Assembly: GCA_040882645.1 (NCBI GenBank)
Contig: JBBEAX010000026.1
Span: 1-36,862, forward strand
Reading direction: 5' to 3'
Length of the DNA stretch: 36,862 bases
Source of the DNA: JAUYIV01 sp040882645
GTDB taxonomy: Bacteria > Actinomycetota > Acidimicrobiia > Spongiisociales > UBA11373
Under the pieces are notes generated by a model that was not told the DNA's origin, ran no database searches, and worked only from the letters and a program-made list of their open reading frames with translations. The position numbers and the translations under genes were made by a program. Positions within the stretch are counted from its first letter, which is position 1; every line of letters begins with the position of its first letter. Positions 23,709-31,971 of this stretch are shown piece by piece.

Positions 23709-24260
23709 TCACACCTCCAGCAGTTCGGCCTCTTTGTGCTCGAGCAGCTCGTCGATCCGACTCGTGTGGCCGTCGGTTATCTCCTGGAGGCGGGCCTCTC
23801 CCCGCCGCACGTCGTCCTCCGACACCTCGCCTACGAGCGCTTCGAGATCGGACTTGGTATGCCGGCGTATGTTGCGGATGGCAACCCGACCCTCCTCCGC
23901 CATGTGGCGGACGACCTTGATCAATTCCCGGCGCCGTTCCTCGTTGAGTGGCGGGAACGACAGTCTGATAACGGTCCCGTCATTCGATGGGTTCAACCCG
24001 AGGCCCGACGACTGGATGGCCCGTTCGATCTCACCCAGCGACCCCCGGTCGTAGGGAGCGATCACGAGCAGCTGGGATTCGGGGACCGAGACCGAGGCGA
24101 GCTGTTGCAGAGGCGTCGGCGTGCCGTAGTAGTCCACATGCACCCGGTGGAGGATCGATGGATTCGCCCGGCCGGTTCGCACCGAACCGAACTCGCCCCG
24201 GACGTGCTCGATCGCCTGATCCATCTTTGCTTCGGCTTCGCGGAGCAGTTCGTCGATCAC
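23709..24260 (-). CDS. frr: Ribosome recycling factor
   Basis: RRF, with EF-G, splits post-termination ribosomes. The 183-residue product has the typical start (IDELLREAEAKMDQAIEHVRGEF) and the conserved VRTGRANPSIL and VDYYGTPTPLQQLASVSVPE. The C-terminal helix runs to the end. I chose the GTG at 24260 with AGGAGG 6 nt upstream; the open frame to 24365 is unlike the family. It follows pyrH, as in most bacteria. Confidence 0.97.
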   Translation of the reverse strand: MIDELLREAEAKMDQAIEHVRGEFGSVRTGRANPSILHRVHVDYYGTPTPLQQLASVSVPESQLLVIAPYDRGSLGEIERAIQSSGLGLNPSNDGTVIRLSFPPLNEERRRELIKVVRHMAEEGRVAIRNIRRHTKSDLEALVGEVSEDDVRRGEARLQEITDGHTSRIDELLEHKEAELLEV

Positions 24261-24282
24261 CCGTGCCTCCTGTGGTGCCCGG

Positions 24283-24312
24283 CGGTGACACTCCGCCCGA
24301 TCGCCGTCACCG
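24283..24312 (-). other. Stem-loop between pyrH and frr
   Basis: Arms CGGTGAC (24283-24289) and GTCACCG (24306-24312) form a perfect 7-bp stem in the 55-bp pyrH-frr spacer. No T-run follows, so it may be an RNA processing or stability element rather than a terminator. Confidence 0.4.
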
Positions 24313-24315
24313 GCA

Positions 24316-25020
24316 CTAGCGAACGAGGGTCCCGACGGGCTCGCCGCGTACGGCCCGGGCAACATTGCCCGGAACCCCGATGTTGAAGACCCTGATCGGG
24401 AGGTCGTTGTCCATGCACATCGTAATGGCGGTGTTGTCCATCACCCGAAGACCCTTTTCGAGTACCTCCATGTACGTCAGTTCGGTGAGCAGAACGGCGT
24501 TCGGGTTCTCCTCAGGATCGGCGTCGAAGATCCCGTCGACCCGGGTGGCCTTGAGCACGGCGTCGGCGCCGATCTCTGCCGCCCTCAGCGCGACGGTCGT
24601 GTCGGTCGTGAAGTACGGATTGCCGGTGCCGGCGGCGAAGATCACGACTCGCCCCTTCTCGAGGTGGCGGATCGCTCGCAACCGGATATAGGGCTCGGCG
24701 ACCGATGTGATCGTGATGGCGGTCTGCACTCGGGTGGGCACCCCTACGGATTCGAGGCCGTCACGCAATGCCAGGGCGTTGATCACGGTGGCCAGCATTC
24801 CCATGTAGTCGGCATTCGCCCGATCCATGCCTTCGGCCGCAGACGACAGTCCGCGGAAGATGTTGCCCCCACCGACCACTATCGCGATCTGGTGTCCTTC
24901 AGCGGCGACGACGGCGATCTCGCTGGCGATGCGGTGAACCGTCTTGGGATCGATGCCGTAACCCAATTCGGGATCGGCAAACGACTCGCCGGACAGCTTG
25001 AGCGCTACCCGGCGTCCCAC
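24316..25020 (-). CDS. pyrH: Uridylate kinase
   Basis: UMP kinase makes UDP from UMP and ATP; the bacterial enzyme is an amino-acid-kinase-fold hexamer. The 234-residue product has RVALKLSGESF, VVGGGNIFRG, the UMP-site region MDRANADYMGMLATVINALAL and AGTGNPYFTTDT. The GTG start shares its G with the last base of the tsf TAG stop (TAGTG), so translation is coupled to tsf. Confidence 0.97.
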   Translation of the reverse strand: MGRRVALKLSGESFADPELGYGIDPKTVHRIASEIAVVAAEGHQIAIVVGGGNIFRGLSSAAEGMDRANADYMGMLATVINALALRDGLESVGVPTRVQTAITITSVAEPYIRLRAIRHLEKGRVVIFAAGTGNPYFTTDTTVALRAAEIGADAVLKATRVDGIFDADPEENPNAVLLTELTYMEVLEKGLRVMDNTAITMCMDNDLPIRVFNIGVPGNVARAVRGEPVGTLVR

Positions 25021-25640
25021 TATTCGGGTTCCTCTCCGACGGCCACCCGCGAGAACCGGGCGACCTCTATGTTCTCCCCGAGCTTGGCCACCATGTCCTG
25101 GATCATTGCTCCGACCGTGCCCTCGAACCGCTCCGGGTTGACGAACACCTGGTCGTAGAGAACGTAGTCCTCGTAGAACGAGCCGATCCGACCCTCCACA
25201 ATCTTCTCGATGATCGCATCGGGCTTGCCCTCGTTTCGGGCCTGCGCTGCGATCAGCTCCCTCTCCTTGGCGATGGCATCCTCGGGCACCTGTTCGCGGC
25301 GCACCCAGCGGGGCCGGGCGGCCGCGATGTGCATCGCGATGTCGTTGGCGGCCCTCTGGAACGGCTCGCTCTTGGCGACGAAGTCGGTTTCCGAGGCCAG
25401 CTCGACGAGGACGCCGATCACGGGCCGGTCGGCCTGATTGTGCAGGTAATGACCGATGGACCCCTGTTCGGTGGCCCGTCCCGTGCGCTTGGCCGCCGAG
25501 GCGAGGCCCTTCTCGCGAAGCAGATCCTTGGCCCGATCGACGTCGCCGCCCGTCTCCTCGAGCGCGCGCTTGGCATCCATCATCCCGGCGCCCGTCACCT
25601 TGCGGAGCGCCGAGACCGTCTGTGCCGTGATCTCAGCCAT
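25020..25640 (-). CDS. tsf: Elongation factor Ts
   Basis: EF-Ts recycles EF-Tu by exchanging GDP for GTP. The 206-residue product is the short form seen in several lineages. It has the UBA-like N-terminus (TAQTVSALRKVTGAGMMDAKRAL) and the EF-Tu-contacting motif ETDFVAKSEPFQ in a core of one repeat. It ends without the second long subdomain of the E. coli protein. The ATG overlaps the rpsB stop by 8 nt. Confidence 0.97.
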   Translation of the reverse strand: MAEITAQTVSALRKVTGAGMMDAKRALEETGGDVDRAKDLLREKGLASAAKRTGRATEQGSIGHYLHNQADRPVIGVLVELASETDFVAKSEPFQRAANDIAMHIAAARPRWVRREQVPEDAIAKERELIAAQARNEGKPDAIIEKIVEGRIGSFYEDYVLYDQVFVNPERFEGTVGAMIQDMVAKLGENIEVARFSRVAVGEEPE

Positions 25641-26361
25641 CTTCCTTCACCGGATCCCGGTCCTTGGAGCGGGCACCCGCCAGCTCGGCTCCCTCCACAC
25701 AGGCGTCGGCGATCACGTTCGTCATCAGCTGGGCCGCCCGGATGGCGTCGTCGTTGCCGGGGATGACAAAGTCGATCAGATCGGGGTCGCAGTTGGTGTC
25801 GACCACGGCGATGATCGGGATCTCGAGTCGGCTCGCCTCAGTGACGGCTATGTGCTCGGTGCGCACATCGACGATGAACACCGCATCCGGTGCCCGTTGT
25901 AGATCGCGCACCCCGCCGAGCACGGTGACGAGCTTCTCGAGCTCACGGCGCAGCCGTAGCCGCTCCTTCTTGGGGAGCGAATCCATCTCGCCGGACTCGT
26001 CCATCCGCTCGAGTTCGCGCATGTAGAGGATGCGCTTGTGGATCGTCTGGAAATTGGTCAGCATCCCGCCGAGCCAGCGCTGGTTGACGAACGGCATGCC
26101 CGCCTTGACCGCCGCCTCTTCGACCACCGCCTGCGCCTGCTTCTTGGTGCCTACGAAGAGCACCACCCCGCCGGTCGCCACCAGATCCCGCACGAACGCG
26201 TAGGCGCCTTGGGCGGCCTCGAGGGTCTGACGCAGGTCGATGATGTGGATGCCGTTGCGCTCCGAGAAAATGTACGGGCGCATCTTGGGGTCCCAACGCC
26301 TTGTCTGATGCCCGAAGTGGACCCCCGCTTCGAGCAACTGCTTCATGGTGACACCAGCCAC
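25633..26361 (-). CDS. rpsB: Ribosomal protein S2
   Basis: This 242-residue S2 has the hallmark start MKQLLEAGVHFGHQTRRWDPKM, the RNGIHIIDLRQT motif and NQRWLGGMLTNFQTI. The acidic C-terminus is usual for actinobacteria. I chose the GTG at 26361 because GGGAGG lies 6 nt upstream and the product then begins MAGVTMKQLL, as in relatives. The frame continues to 26400 without support. It heads rpsB-tsf-pyrH-frr-cdsA-dxr-rseP-ispG. Confidence 0.97.
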   Translation of the reverse strand: MAGVTMKQLLEAGVHFGHQTRRWDPKMRPYIFSERNGIHIIDLRQTLEAAQGAYAFVRDLVATGGVVLFVGTKKQAQAVVEEAAVKAGMPFVNQRWLGGMLTNFQTIHKRILYMRELERMDESGEMDSLPKKERLRLRRELEKLVTVLGGVRDLQRAPDAVFIVDVRTEHIAVTEASRLEIPIIAVVDTNCDPDLIDFVIPGNDDAIRAAQLMTNVIADACVEGAELAGARSKDRDPVKEDG

Positions 26362-26461
26362 CGTTACCTCCCTGTTCGCGGTTGTTCCTCCGCCCGTCAA
26401 GCGGAGCGCCGCAGCGCCCCGACCGCGACTGTGCGCGACGGACGTGTGTTATTGACGCGGG

Positions 26462-26489
26462 AGTGTAGGGGTTGTTCGCAATGCGCAAA
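26462..26489 (-). promoter_or_regulatory. Promoter of rpsB-tsf
   Basis: A -10 TACACT (26462-26467, minus strand) with a weak TTTGCG -35 (26484-26489, 16-nt spacer) lies about 100 nt before rpsB. The leader holds a GC-rich hairpin (arms GGGGCGC and GCGCTCC) that could serve S2 autoregulation. The -35 sits at the edge of a heptad repeat element. Confidence 0.5.
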
Positions 26490-26742
26490 TTCGTGGATGC
26501 GCGATACGCGATACGCGATACGCGATTCGACGGAACTGGGAGAGGTCACCGAAGCACTGGCGCGGGACTCGCTAGAGGCGGAATTCACGATGCGAAGGGC
26601 GAAAAGCGAAAGGCGAAACCTGGACCAAGGTTCTTGCGGATGGCGGAAAGGCCTTCTTGCTGGTGACTGGCAGCGATTGGTAGCGATTGGCAGCGGCTGG
26701 TGGCAGCGACTGGCAGCGATTAGCAGCGACTGACAGCGATTC
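26470..26742 (+). repeat. Composite heptad repeat element between whiG and rpsB
   Basis: Read on the plus strand: GCGATAC heptamers (about 26501-26526), the linker TTCGACGGAACTGG, a unique stretch, GCGAAAG heptamers (26590-26616), ACCTGGACCAAGG, TTCTTGCGGATGGCGGAA, and a decamer-like array TTGGCAGCGA with variants up to the stop codon of the sigma factor gene. It has the same module order as the copy at 6588-6733. No gene is present. Confidence 0.8.
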
Positions 26743-27537
26743 CTATGGCTTCTGCCCCGGCTCCAGCATTCGGTTGCGGAGGGACATCACCGACTTGGTG
26801 TGGATCTGGCAGATGCGCGACTCGGTGACGCCGAGGACGCCGCCGATCTCGGCGAGGGTGAGTCCCTCGTAGTAGTAGAGGGTGATCACGAGGCGTTCGC
26901 GCTCGGGGAGACGATTGATGGCGTCGGTGAGGAAGTATCGGTTCTCCTGCTGCTCTTGCTCAGACCCCAGCTCGCCGACACGGGGGTCGGAGAGGAGATC
27001 GCCCATCGTCGCCGAGCCCCGGTCGCTGGCGTCGACCAACTCGTCGAGGGCGACAAAGCCGAGCCCGGCGATCTCGCCGAGTTGTGTCTGCAGGGTCTCG
27101 AGCGGAATGTTCATGTGCTCGGACAGCTCGTCTTCGGTGGCGCTCCGCTTCAGCCGGTGTTCCAGTTCATCGAGGGACCGCTGGATCTCGCGAGCCCGAG
27201 CCCGCACTGATCGCGGCACCCAGTCGAGCGCCCGCAGCTCATCGAGGATGGCCCCCTTGATGCGATTGACGGCGTAGGTCTCGAACTTGATGTTCCGCTC
27301 GGGCTCGAACTTGTCGATCGCGTCGATCAAGCCGAACATCCCGTACGAGGCGAGGTCGGACTGCTCGACGTTGCGAGGGAGCCCGACACCGACGCGGCCG
27401 GCCACGAACTTGACGAGCGGCGAGAAATGGAGGATCAGACCCTCGCGGGCCGCGGGGTCGCCAGTCTTCTTGAACCGCCGCCAATGCTCGGCGATGTCCG
27501 GTTCGGAGGGCTCAGGCGCGCGGGTGCGATCGCTCAT
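26743..27537 (-). CDS. whiG: WhiG/FliA-type (sigma-28 family) sigma factor
   Basis: This 264-residue sigma-70-family factor has region 2 (LILHFSPLVKFVAGRVGVGLP; DLASYGMFGLIDAIDKFEPERNIKFETYAVNRIKGAILDELRALDWVPRSVR), region 3 and region 4 (LPERERLVITLYYYEGLTLAEIGGVLGVTESRICQIHTKSV). The LDWVPRSVR segment is a WhiG/FliA hallmark. In Streptomyces WhiG controls sporulation; in motile bacteria FliA controls flagella. No flagellar gene is in the window. The ATG at 27537 overlaps the xerC end by 26 nt; the open frame upstream is an antisense-like shadow. The position upstream of rpsB is conserved in actinobacteria. Confidence 0.93.
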   Translation of the reverse strand: MSDRTRAPEPSEPDIAEHWRRFKKTGDPAAREGLILHFSPLVKFVAGRVGVGLPRNVEQSDLASYGMFGLIDAIDKFEPERNIKFETYAVNRIKGAILDELRALDWVPRSVRARAREIQRSLDELEHRLKRSATEDELSEHMNIPLETLQTQLGEIAGLGFVALDELVDASDRGSATMGDLLSDPRVGELGSEQEQQENRYFLTDAINRLPERERLVITLYYYEGLTLAEIGGVLGVTESRICQIHTKSVMSLRNRMLEPGQKP

Positions 27538-28405
27538 ATGCCGCCTTGAGGTGGGAACGGGACACAGCAGTGTAAGTCTGTGTCGTCGTGAGTTCAATGT
27601 GGCCCAGCAACTCCTGCACCGTCCGGAGGTCGGCGCCTCCTTCGAGCAGGTGGGTTGCGAAGGAGTGTCGGAGGGCGTGAGGGAACGTCCCGAGACGGCG
27701 CTGGACCAGGTGACGCACCCCCCGGGCACCGAGCGGGCCGCCTTTCGCCCCCAACCACAGATGGCGATCTGAGTCCGCCTTCACCAAGCCGGGGCGCGCC
27801 GTCTCGAGGTATCGGTCGACCCATTTCCGGGCCTGGCCCGCGAGGGGAACGACCCGTTCCTTGTCTCCCTTGCCGCGGACCCGCACGAGGTCGACCCCCT
27901 TCACGTCGTCGACCGTGAGCGAAGCCAATTCCGACACGCGCATCCCCGTCCCGTAGAGCAGCTCGAGTATCGCGCGGTCACGGACGTCGATCGGGTCATC
28001 GCCGACCAGGGCATCGAGCATCTCGCCGAGTGGACGGGCGCCTATCGCCTTCGGAAGGCGTGACGGCCGTTTGCGCGGCGGAAGGCCGGCCGACGGATCC
28101 ACCGCGACATCGTGTCGGCGAACGGCGTCCCGGTAGAAGGACCGCACCGCCGAAGCCTTGCGGGCAATAGAGGCCGCGACGTACTGCCGGCTCACCAGCT
28201 GGGCCTGGAACCTCCTCACCACCCGCCGATCCACCGATTCGATCGAATCGAGCCCAAGGCGCTCGCAGAAGTCGAAGAACTGGGCGAGATCTCGCCGGTA
28301 GGCCGCGACCGTGTTCGCCGACAAGCCTCGCTGGGCCGAGAGACGGCCGAGGAAGTCATCGACACGGATCCGCGCCCATCCGGGGAGCTCGGGGATTCTC
28401 GCCAT
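27512..28405 (-). CDS. xerC: Xer-family tyrosine recombinase
   Basis: This 297-residue protein has the two-domain Xer layout: an N-terminal SAM-like domain (about 15-105, LSANTVAAYRRDLAQFFDFC) and a catalytic domain with all six active residues, Arg156 (GTGMRVSEL), Lys179 (RGKGDKERVVPL), His243 and Arg246 (HALRHSFATH), His269 (LLGH) and Tyr278. It probably resolves chromosome dimers at dif with FtsK. It lies between dprA and whiG, the conserved actinobacterial position, so it is housekeeping rather than a mobile integrase. The ATG at 28405 has a promoter-like element 6 nt upstream. XerC versus XerD cannot be told apart. Confidence 0.93.
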   Translation of the reverse strand: MARIPELPGWARIRVDDFLGRLSAQRGLSANTVAAYRRDLAQFFDFCERLGLDSIESVDRRVVRRFQAQLVSRQYVAASIARKASAVRSFYRDAVRRHDVAVDPSAGLPPRKRPSRLPKAIGARPLGEMLDALVGDDPIDVRDRAILELLYGTGMRVSELASLTVDDVKGVDLVRVRGKGDKERVVPLAGQARKWVDRYLETARPGLVKADSDRHLWLGAKGGPLGARGVRHLVQRRLGTFPHALRHSFATHLLEGGADLRTVQELLGHIELTTTQTYTAVSRSHLKAAYERSHPRA

Positions 28406-28411
28406 GGTTCC

Positions 28412-28440
28412 ATCGTGGCGGGGCCAGCCCACCCGGTCAA
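28412..28440 (-). promoter_or_regulatory. Leaderless promoter of xerC-whiG
   Basis: On the minus strand, TTGACC (28435-28440, a near-consensus -35) is followed by a 17-nt spacer, CACGAT (28412-28417), 6 nt and the xerC ATG. It is the only leaderless candidate here with a good -35. Confidence 0.6.
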
Positions 28441-28465
28441 CGACCGTTAACTGGGCACTTCGGGT

Positions 28466-29515
28466 TTACCGCTGATCGGCCGCGGCGACCACCCCATCAC
28501 CTGTCACGACATGGCCGGCGAGTTCGAGACGGGCGATGGCGCCGAGGACCTCCGAAACCGGCAACCCGACGATCTCTGCCACGCGATCGGCGGTGACCGG
28601 GGTTCCGGTGGCAGCCAGCACCAGGGCGTCCACTCCGCTTATCGAGGCGGCCATGGCTGCAGGGCTCATTCGTCGAGGAGGGCCTAGTACCAGGGAGAGA
28701 GCCTCGATCAGATCCTCGGCGCCAAGCACGGGGATGGCGCCGTCCCTGATCAACATGTTGCAGCCAACCGAGGCTTCTCGATCGACGTCGCCCGGCACTG
28801 CGAACAGCGCGCGTCCCTGTTCCCCGGCGCGCATCGCCGTCACCAGCGCACCGCCGGTCACCGCGGCCTCCACGACCACGACCGCGGCCGACAGGCCCGA
28901 GATGATCCGGTTGCGGGGCGGGAAGCGCCATCCGTCGGGACGAGTGCCCGGCGGATACTCGGTGATCACCGCGCCGCCCGATTCGAGCAATCCGTCGTGG
29001 AGCTCCCGATGATCTGGCGGATAGAGCACATCCGATCCTGACCCCAGCACCGCCACGCCAATGCCACTGGCCTCGAGGGTGCCCCGATGGGCAGCGCCGT
29101 CGATGCCCCGCGCCAGCCCCGAGATCAGCGGCCACCCCGCCCCCGCGATCGACCTGCCGAACGCGGTCGCCAACCGCCTCCCGTAGCCGGTGCAGCGCCT
29201 GGTGCCGACCACCGCCACCCCGGGGCTCAGCGGAAGTGATCCGCGTACGAACAGGATATCCGGCGGGTCGCCGAGTTCGGCAAGCGCTCCGGGGTAGTCG
29301 GGATCCCCGAGGAGCACCGGCCGGCAGCCCGCCCGTTCCATCGCCTTGACACGGTCCGCGGGCGGAACCACCCGGTGGGGTGCGACGCCGTCGAGCCGAG
29401 CGCGGGCAGCGAGGCGCAGCACAGAGCTGGCCGAGCCGTGGCGCTCGACCTCGGTGCGGGCCCGGTCGGGATGAAGACCGAGGAACGCCACGCCGACCCG
29501 ATCATCGCGGCTCAC
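28466..29515 (-). CDS. dprA: DNA processing protein DprA/Smf
   Basis: DprA binds incoming single-stranded DNA and loads RecA during transformation. The 349-residue product has an N-terminal SAM-like part, the extended Rossmann fold (VAVVGTRRCTGYGRRLA, SGLARGIDGAAHRGTL, VLGSGSDVLYPPDHREL, FPPRNRIISGLS, VPGDVDREASVGCNMLI) and a C-terminal winged-helix DML1-like domain (about 290-349). The GTG at 29515 overlaps the comM TGA (GTGA) and has AGGAG 6 nt upstream. The frame is open beyond the start but unlike the family. Competence in this organism is untested. Confidence 0.95.
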   Translation of the reverse strand: MSRDDRVGVAFLGLHPDRARTEVERHGSASSVLRLAARARLDGVAPHRVVPPADRVKAMERAGCRPVLLGDPDYPGALAELGDPPDILFVRGSLPLSPGVAVVGTRRCTGYGRRLATAFGRSIAGAGWPLISGLARGIDGAAHRGTLEASGIGVAVLGSGSDVLYPPDHRELHDGLLESGGAVITEYPPGTRPDGWRFPPRNRIISGLSAAVVVVEAAVTGGALVTAMRAGEQGRALFAVPGDVDREASVGCNMLIRDGAIPVLGAEDLIEALSLVLGPPRRMSPAAMAASISGVDALVLAATGTPVTADRVAEIVGLPVSEVLGAIARLELAGHVVTGDGVVAAADQR

Positions 29516-30987
29516 AACACGCTCCTGAGGGCGAGCGCCTCGGCCACATGATTGCCCCCGGCCTGTTCGGCACCTTCGAGATCGGCGATCGTTCGGGCGG
29601 TCTTGCGCACCCGGTCCCATCCCCGCCCGGTGAGTGCCTGCCGATCCATCGCCAACGCCAGCATCCGCCCTGCGTCGACGTCCCACGGAAGCCCGTCGAG
29701 TTGGTCGCGACTCAACGATCGGTTGAGCACGCCGCGGTCCTGCTGAACCCGACGAGCCGCCAGCACTCGAGAGCGGATGGCAGCCGACGGCTCACCGCCC
29801 GCTCCCAGCAGTTCGGCCGCCTCGACCCGGGGCACGGTGACCCGCAGGTCGAACCGGTCGAGCAGCGGGCCCGAGAGGCGGGTGCGGTATCGGTCGACCG
29901 CCGGCCGCGAGCATCGGCACGGCGTTCGGCCGTCGCCCAGATATCCGCACGGGCAGGGGTTGGTGGCTGCGACCAGCTGCACCCGGCACGGAAACGCCAC
30001 CGATACCCCCTTGCGGGCGATGTGAACACGACCCTCCTCGATCGGCTGCCGCAGGGTGTCGAGGAGATGCGACGGGAATTCAGCCAGTTCATCGAGGAAG
30101 AGGACCCCACGGTCGGCGAGCGTCAGTTCCCCCGGAACAGGCACCCCTGACCCACCGCCGAGGATGGCTGCCGGGGTGGCGCTGTGATGAGGGCTCCGAA
30201 ACGGCGGCCGGCGTCCCACCGCCGGAGGGCGGCCCGCGGCCGAGTGGGCCTGGGCTACCTCGAGTGCCTCCGTCGGGGAAAGGTCGGGCAGCACACCGGG
30301 CATCGCCCGGGCGAGCATCGTCTTGCCTGCGCCCGGTGGGCCGACGAGCAGCAGATGGTGGCCGCCGGCCGCCGCCACCTCCAGGGCGCGCCGGGCCGTC
30401 GCCTGCCCTCGCACCGCGGACAGATCGAGGCAGGTTTCGATGGGTGGCGCCGCTTCCGGCACCGGAAGACCCCGATCTTCGCCGCGGCAGACCGCCATGG
30501 CGTGGGCGAGGCTGGTGACCCCCCGAACATCGGCACCCGACAACGCTGCCTCGGCGCCGCCGTCGACCCCCACGATGCATGGCATCCCTCGACGGGCGGC
30601 GACGATCCCGGCGGCCAGCCCGCCGCGCACCGCCCGCACCGCACCATCGAGAGCGAGTTCGCCCAGGGCCACCACCTTGGTGGCATAGGGCGGGAGCCCG
30701 CCGATGGCCGCCAGCACTCCCAGCGCGATGGGCAGGTCGTACGCCGAGCCAACTTTGGGCAAGTCGGCCGGTGCGAGATTGACCGTGATGCGGCGGTCGG
30801 GAAAGTGGTGCCCGGTGGCGAGGATCGCCGATTGGACCCGCTGACGGGCCTCTCGAATGGAGGCATCGGGCAGGCCGACGATGTTGAACCGGTCACGGCC
30901 TCCGGCGGTGCCGGAGACATGTGCTTCGACCCGAACGGGCCGGGGATCGACCCCGACGAGAGCAGATGAGGTGACTGAAGCGAACAT
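29512..30987 (-). CDS. comM: ComM/YifB-family AAA+ ATPase (Mg-chelatase-like)
   Basis: ComM is a hexameric helicase that promotes branch migration during natural transformation. The 491-residue product has the N-terminal Lon-like domain (MFASVTSSALVGVDPRPVRVEAHV; NIVGLPDASIREARQRVQSA; ITVNLAPADLPKVGSAYDLPIALG), Walker A GPPGAGKT (216-223), Walker B (GVLFLDEL), RPPFRSPHHSATPAAILGGG and a zinc-ribbon-like CPCGYLGDGRTPCRC. The ATG at 30987 gives the family start; the frame is open upstream. A -10-like TACGTT lies 6 nt before it. It is paired with dprA. Confidence 0.95.
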   Translation of the reverse strand: MFASVTSSALVGVDPRPVRVEAHVSGTAGGRDRFNIVGLPDASIREARQRVQSAILATGHHFPDRRITVNLAPADLPKVGSAYDLPIALGVLAAIGGLPPYATKVVALGELALDGAVRAVRGGLAAGIVAARRGMPCIVGVDGGAEAALSGADVRGVTSLAHAMAVCRGEDRGLPVPEAAPPIETCLDLSAVRGQATARRALEVAAAGGHHLLLVGPPGAGKTMLARAMPGVLPDLSPTEALEVAQAHSAAGRPPAVGRRPPFRSPHHSATPAAILGGGSGVPVPGELTLADRGVLFLDELAEFPSHLLDTLRQPIEEGRVHIARKGVSVAFPCRVQLVAATNPCPCGYLGDGRTPCRCSRPAVDRYRTRLSGPLLDRFDLRVTVPRVEAAELLGAGGEPSAAIRSRVLAARRVQQDRGVLNRSLSRDQLDGLPWDVDAGRMLALAMDRQALTGRGWDRVRKTARTIADLEGAEQAGGNHVAEALALRSVL

Positions 30988-30993
30988 GAGGGC

Positions 30994-30999
30994 AACGTA
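30994..30999 (-). promoter_or_regulatory. -10 element of a leaderless comM-dprA promoter
   Basis: TACGTT on the minus strand lies exactly 6 nt before the comM ATG, and no Shine-Dalgarno sequence is seen. The -35 region is not recognisable. Confidence 0.5.
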
Positions 31000-31048
31000 C
31001 GCGCGGGGTACGACGCGGAACAGTGGTACGGCCGGACTCAGGCGGTGC

Positions 31049-31816
31049 TCATCGTCCCTTGAAATCCGGAGAGCGCTTCTCGATGAAGGAGGTGACGCCC
31101 TCGATGAGGTCCTCGGAGTTGAAGAGGACGGTCTGCGCCTGTTGCTCGTATGCCAAAGACTCGTCGAACGACATCTCAAACGATCGGTCGATTCCCTGCT
31201 TGGCAAAGCGCTGAGCCAACGGCGCCCCGGCGGCGATCTCCCCGGCCGAGTCGGCTGCGGCCGCGACAAGGTTCTCCGGTGCCACCACGGCGGCGATCAT
31301 CCCGTAGGCGAGGGCCTCGTTCGCGCCGACCATGCGACCTGTCAGGGCAATTTCCTTGGCGCGGGCGAGGCCGACGAGCCGGGGAAGCAGCCAGGTGCCC
31401 CCGAAGTCGAGTGTCAGCCCCCGCTTGACGAAGATCTCGCTGAAACGGGCGCGGTCGGAGGCGATGACGATGTCGCAGCCCAGCGCCAGATTCATCCCTG
31501 CACCAACGGCCACCCCATCGACTGCAGCGATCGTCGGCTTGGTGAGCCGATGAAGCGCCGCCGCCGCCGCCCCCACTTCCGCCATCGTGGCGTACGCCGC
31601 CGCGCTACCGCCGGAGGTCATTCCGGATCCGACATCGGCACCGGAGCAGAAATCCTCTCCCGCACCGGTAACCACGAGCACCCGGGCTTCAGACGAGGCG
31701 AAGTCGGCGAACCGAGCGGTCAGATCGGGCCAGGCACCGAACGGAATGGCGTTGCGCCGCGCCGGATTCTCGATGGTCAGCCATCGCACCGGCCCCTCGT
31801 CGCGCACCACGAACAT
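31049..31816 (-). CDS. Enoyl-CoA hydratase/isomerase family protein
   Basis: This 255-residue crotonase-fold protein shows the CoA/oxyanion loops: VLVVTGAGEDFCSGADVGSG (about 46-65) and AAVDGVAVGAGMNLALGCDIVIAS (about 97-120), followed by KRGLTLDFGGTWLLPRLVG and ARAKEIALTGRMVGANEALAYGMI. Members hydrate or isomerise enoyl-CoA thioesters; the exact substrate cannot be assigned. It is not part of the housekeeping cluster logic and may be a fatty-acid or aromatic degradation enzyme. The ATG lies 7 nt after a TATTCT hexamer, so its mRNA is probably leaderless. It is divergent from the small membrane peptide gene. Confidence 0.9.
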   Translation of the reverse strand: MFVVRDEGPVRWLTIENPARRNAIPFGAWPDLTARFADFASSEARVLVVTGAGEDFCSGADVGSGMTSGGSAAAYATMAEVGAAAAALHRLTKPTIAAVDGVAVGAGMNLALGCDIVIASDRARFSEIFVKRGLTLDFGGTWLLPRLVGLARAKEIALTGRMVGANEALAYGMIAAVVAPENLVAAAADSAGEIAAGAPLAQRFAKQGIDRSFEMSFDESLAYEQQAQTVLFNSEDLIEGVTSFIEKRSPDFKGR

Positions 31817-31823
31817 TCATCGG

Positions 31824-31854
31824 AGAATACCGGCGGGCGGTGCCCACCTACGAT
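31824..31854. promoter_or_regulatory. Divergent leaderless promoters
   Basis: TATTCT (31824-31829, minus strand) lies 7 nt before the enoyl-CoA hydratase ATG. TACGAT (31849-31854, plus strand) lies 6 nt before the small membrane peptide ATG. The whole divergent spacer is only 44 bp, so the two polymerases probably compete. No good -35 is seen for either. Confidence 0.55.
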
Positions 31855-31860
31855 CCCTGC

Positions 31861-31971
31861 ATGGGCTTCAACCCGTTCCGCAAACATCGCACCAACCGCC
31901 TCGACATCGCCCTGGTCGTCGGAGCGATGCTGGTCGCGACCGGGTTGGTCGTCTGGGCGATGATGGGCTGA
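31861..31971 (+). CDS. 36-residue single-pass membrane peptide
   Basis: The ATG at 31861 opens a 36-codon frame: a basic N-terminal part (MGFNPFRKHRTNRLD) and one hydrophobic helix (IALVVGAMLVATGLVVWAMM). By the positive-inside rule the N-terminus should be cytoplasmic. A -10-like TACGAT lies exactly 6 nt upstream, matching the leaderless pattern of neighbouring genes. This and the clean topology argue that it is real despite its size. Function unknown; it faces the hydratase gene divergently and the Cys/His protein gene convergently. Confidence 0.65.
   Translation: MGFNPFRKHRTNRLDIALVVGAMLVATGLVVWAMMG

Noticed and set aside
27512..28405. Xer recombinase as an integrase of a mobile element
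   Set aside because: It sits in the conserved dprA-xerC-whiG order, with no attachment sites, tRNA or phage genes nearby.
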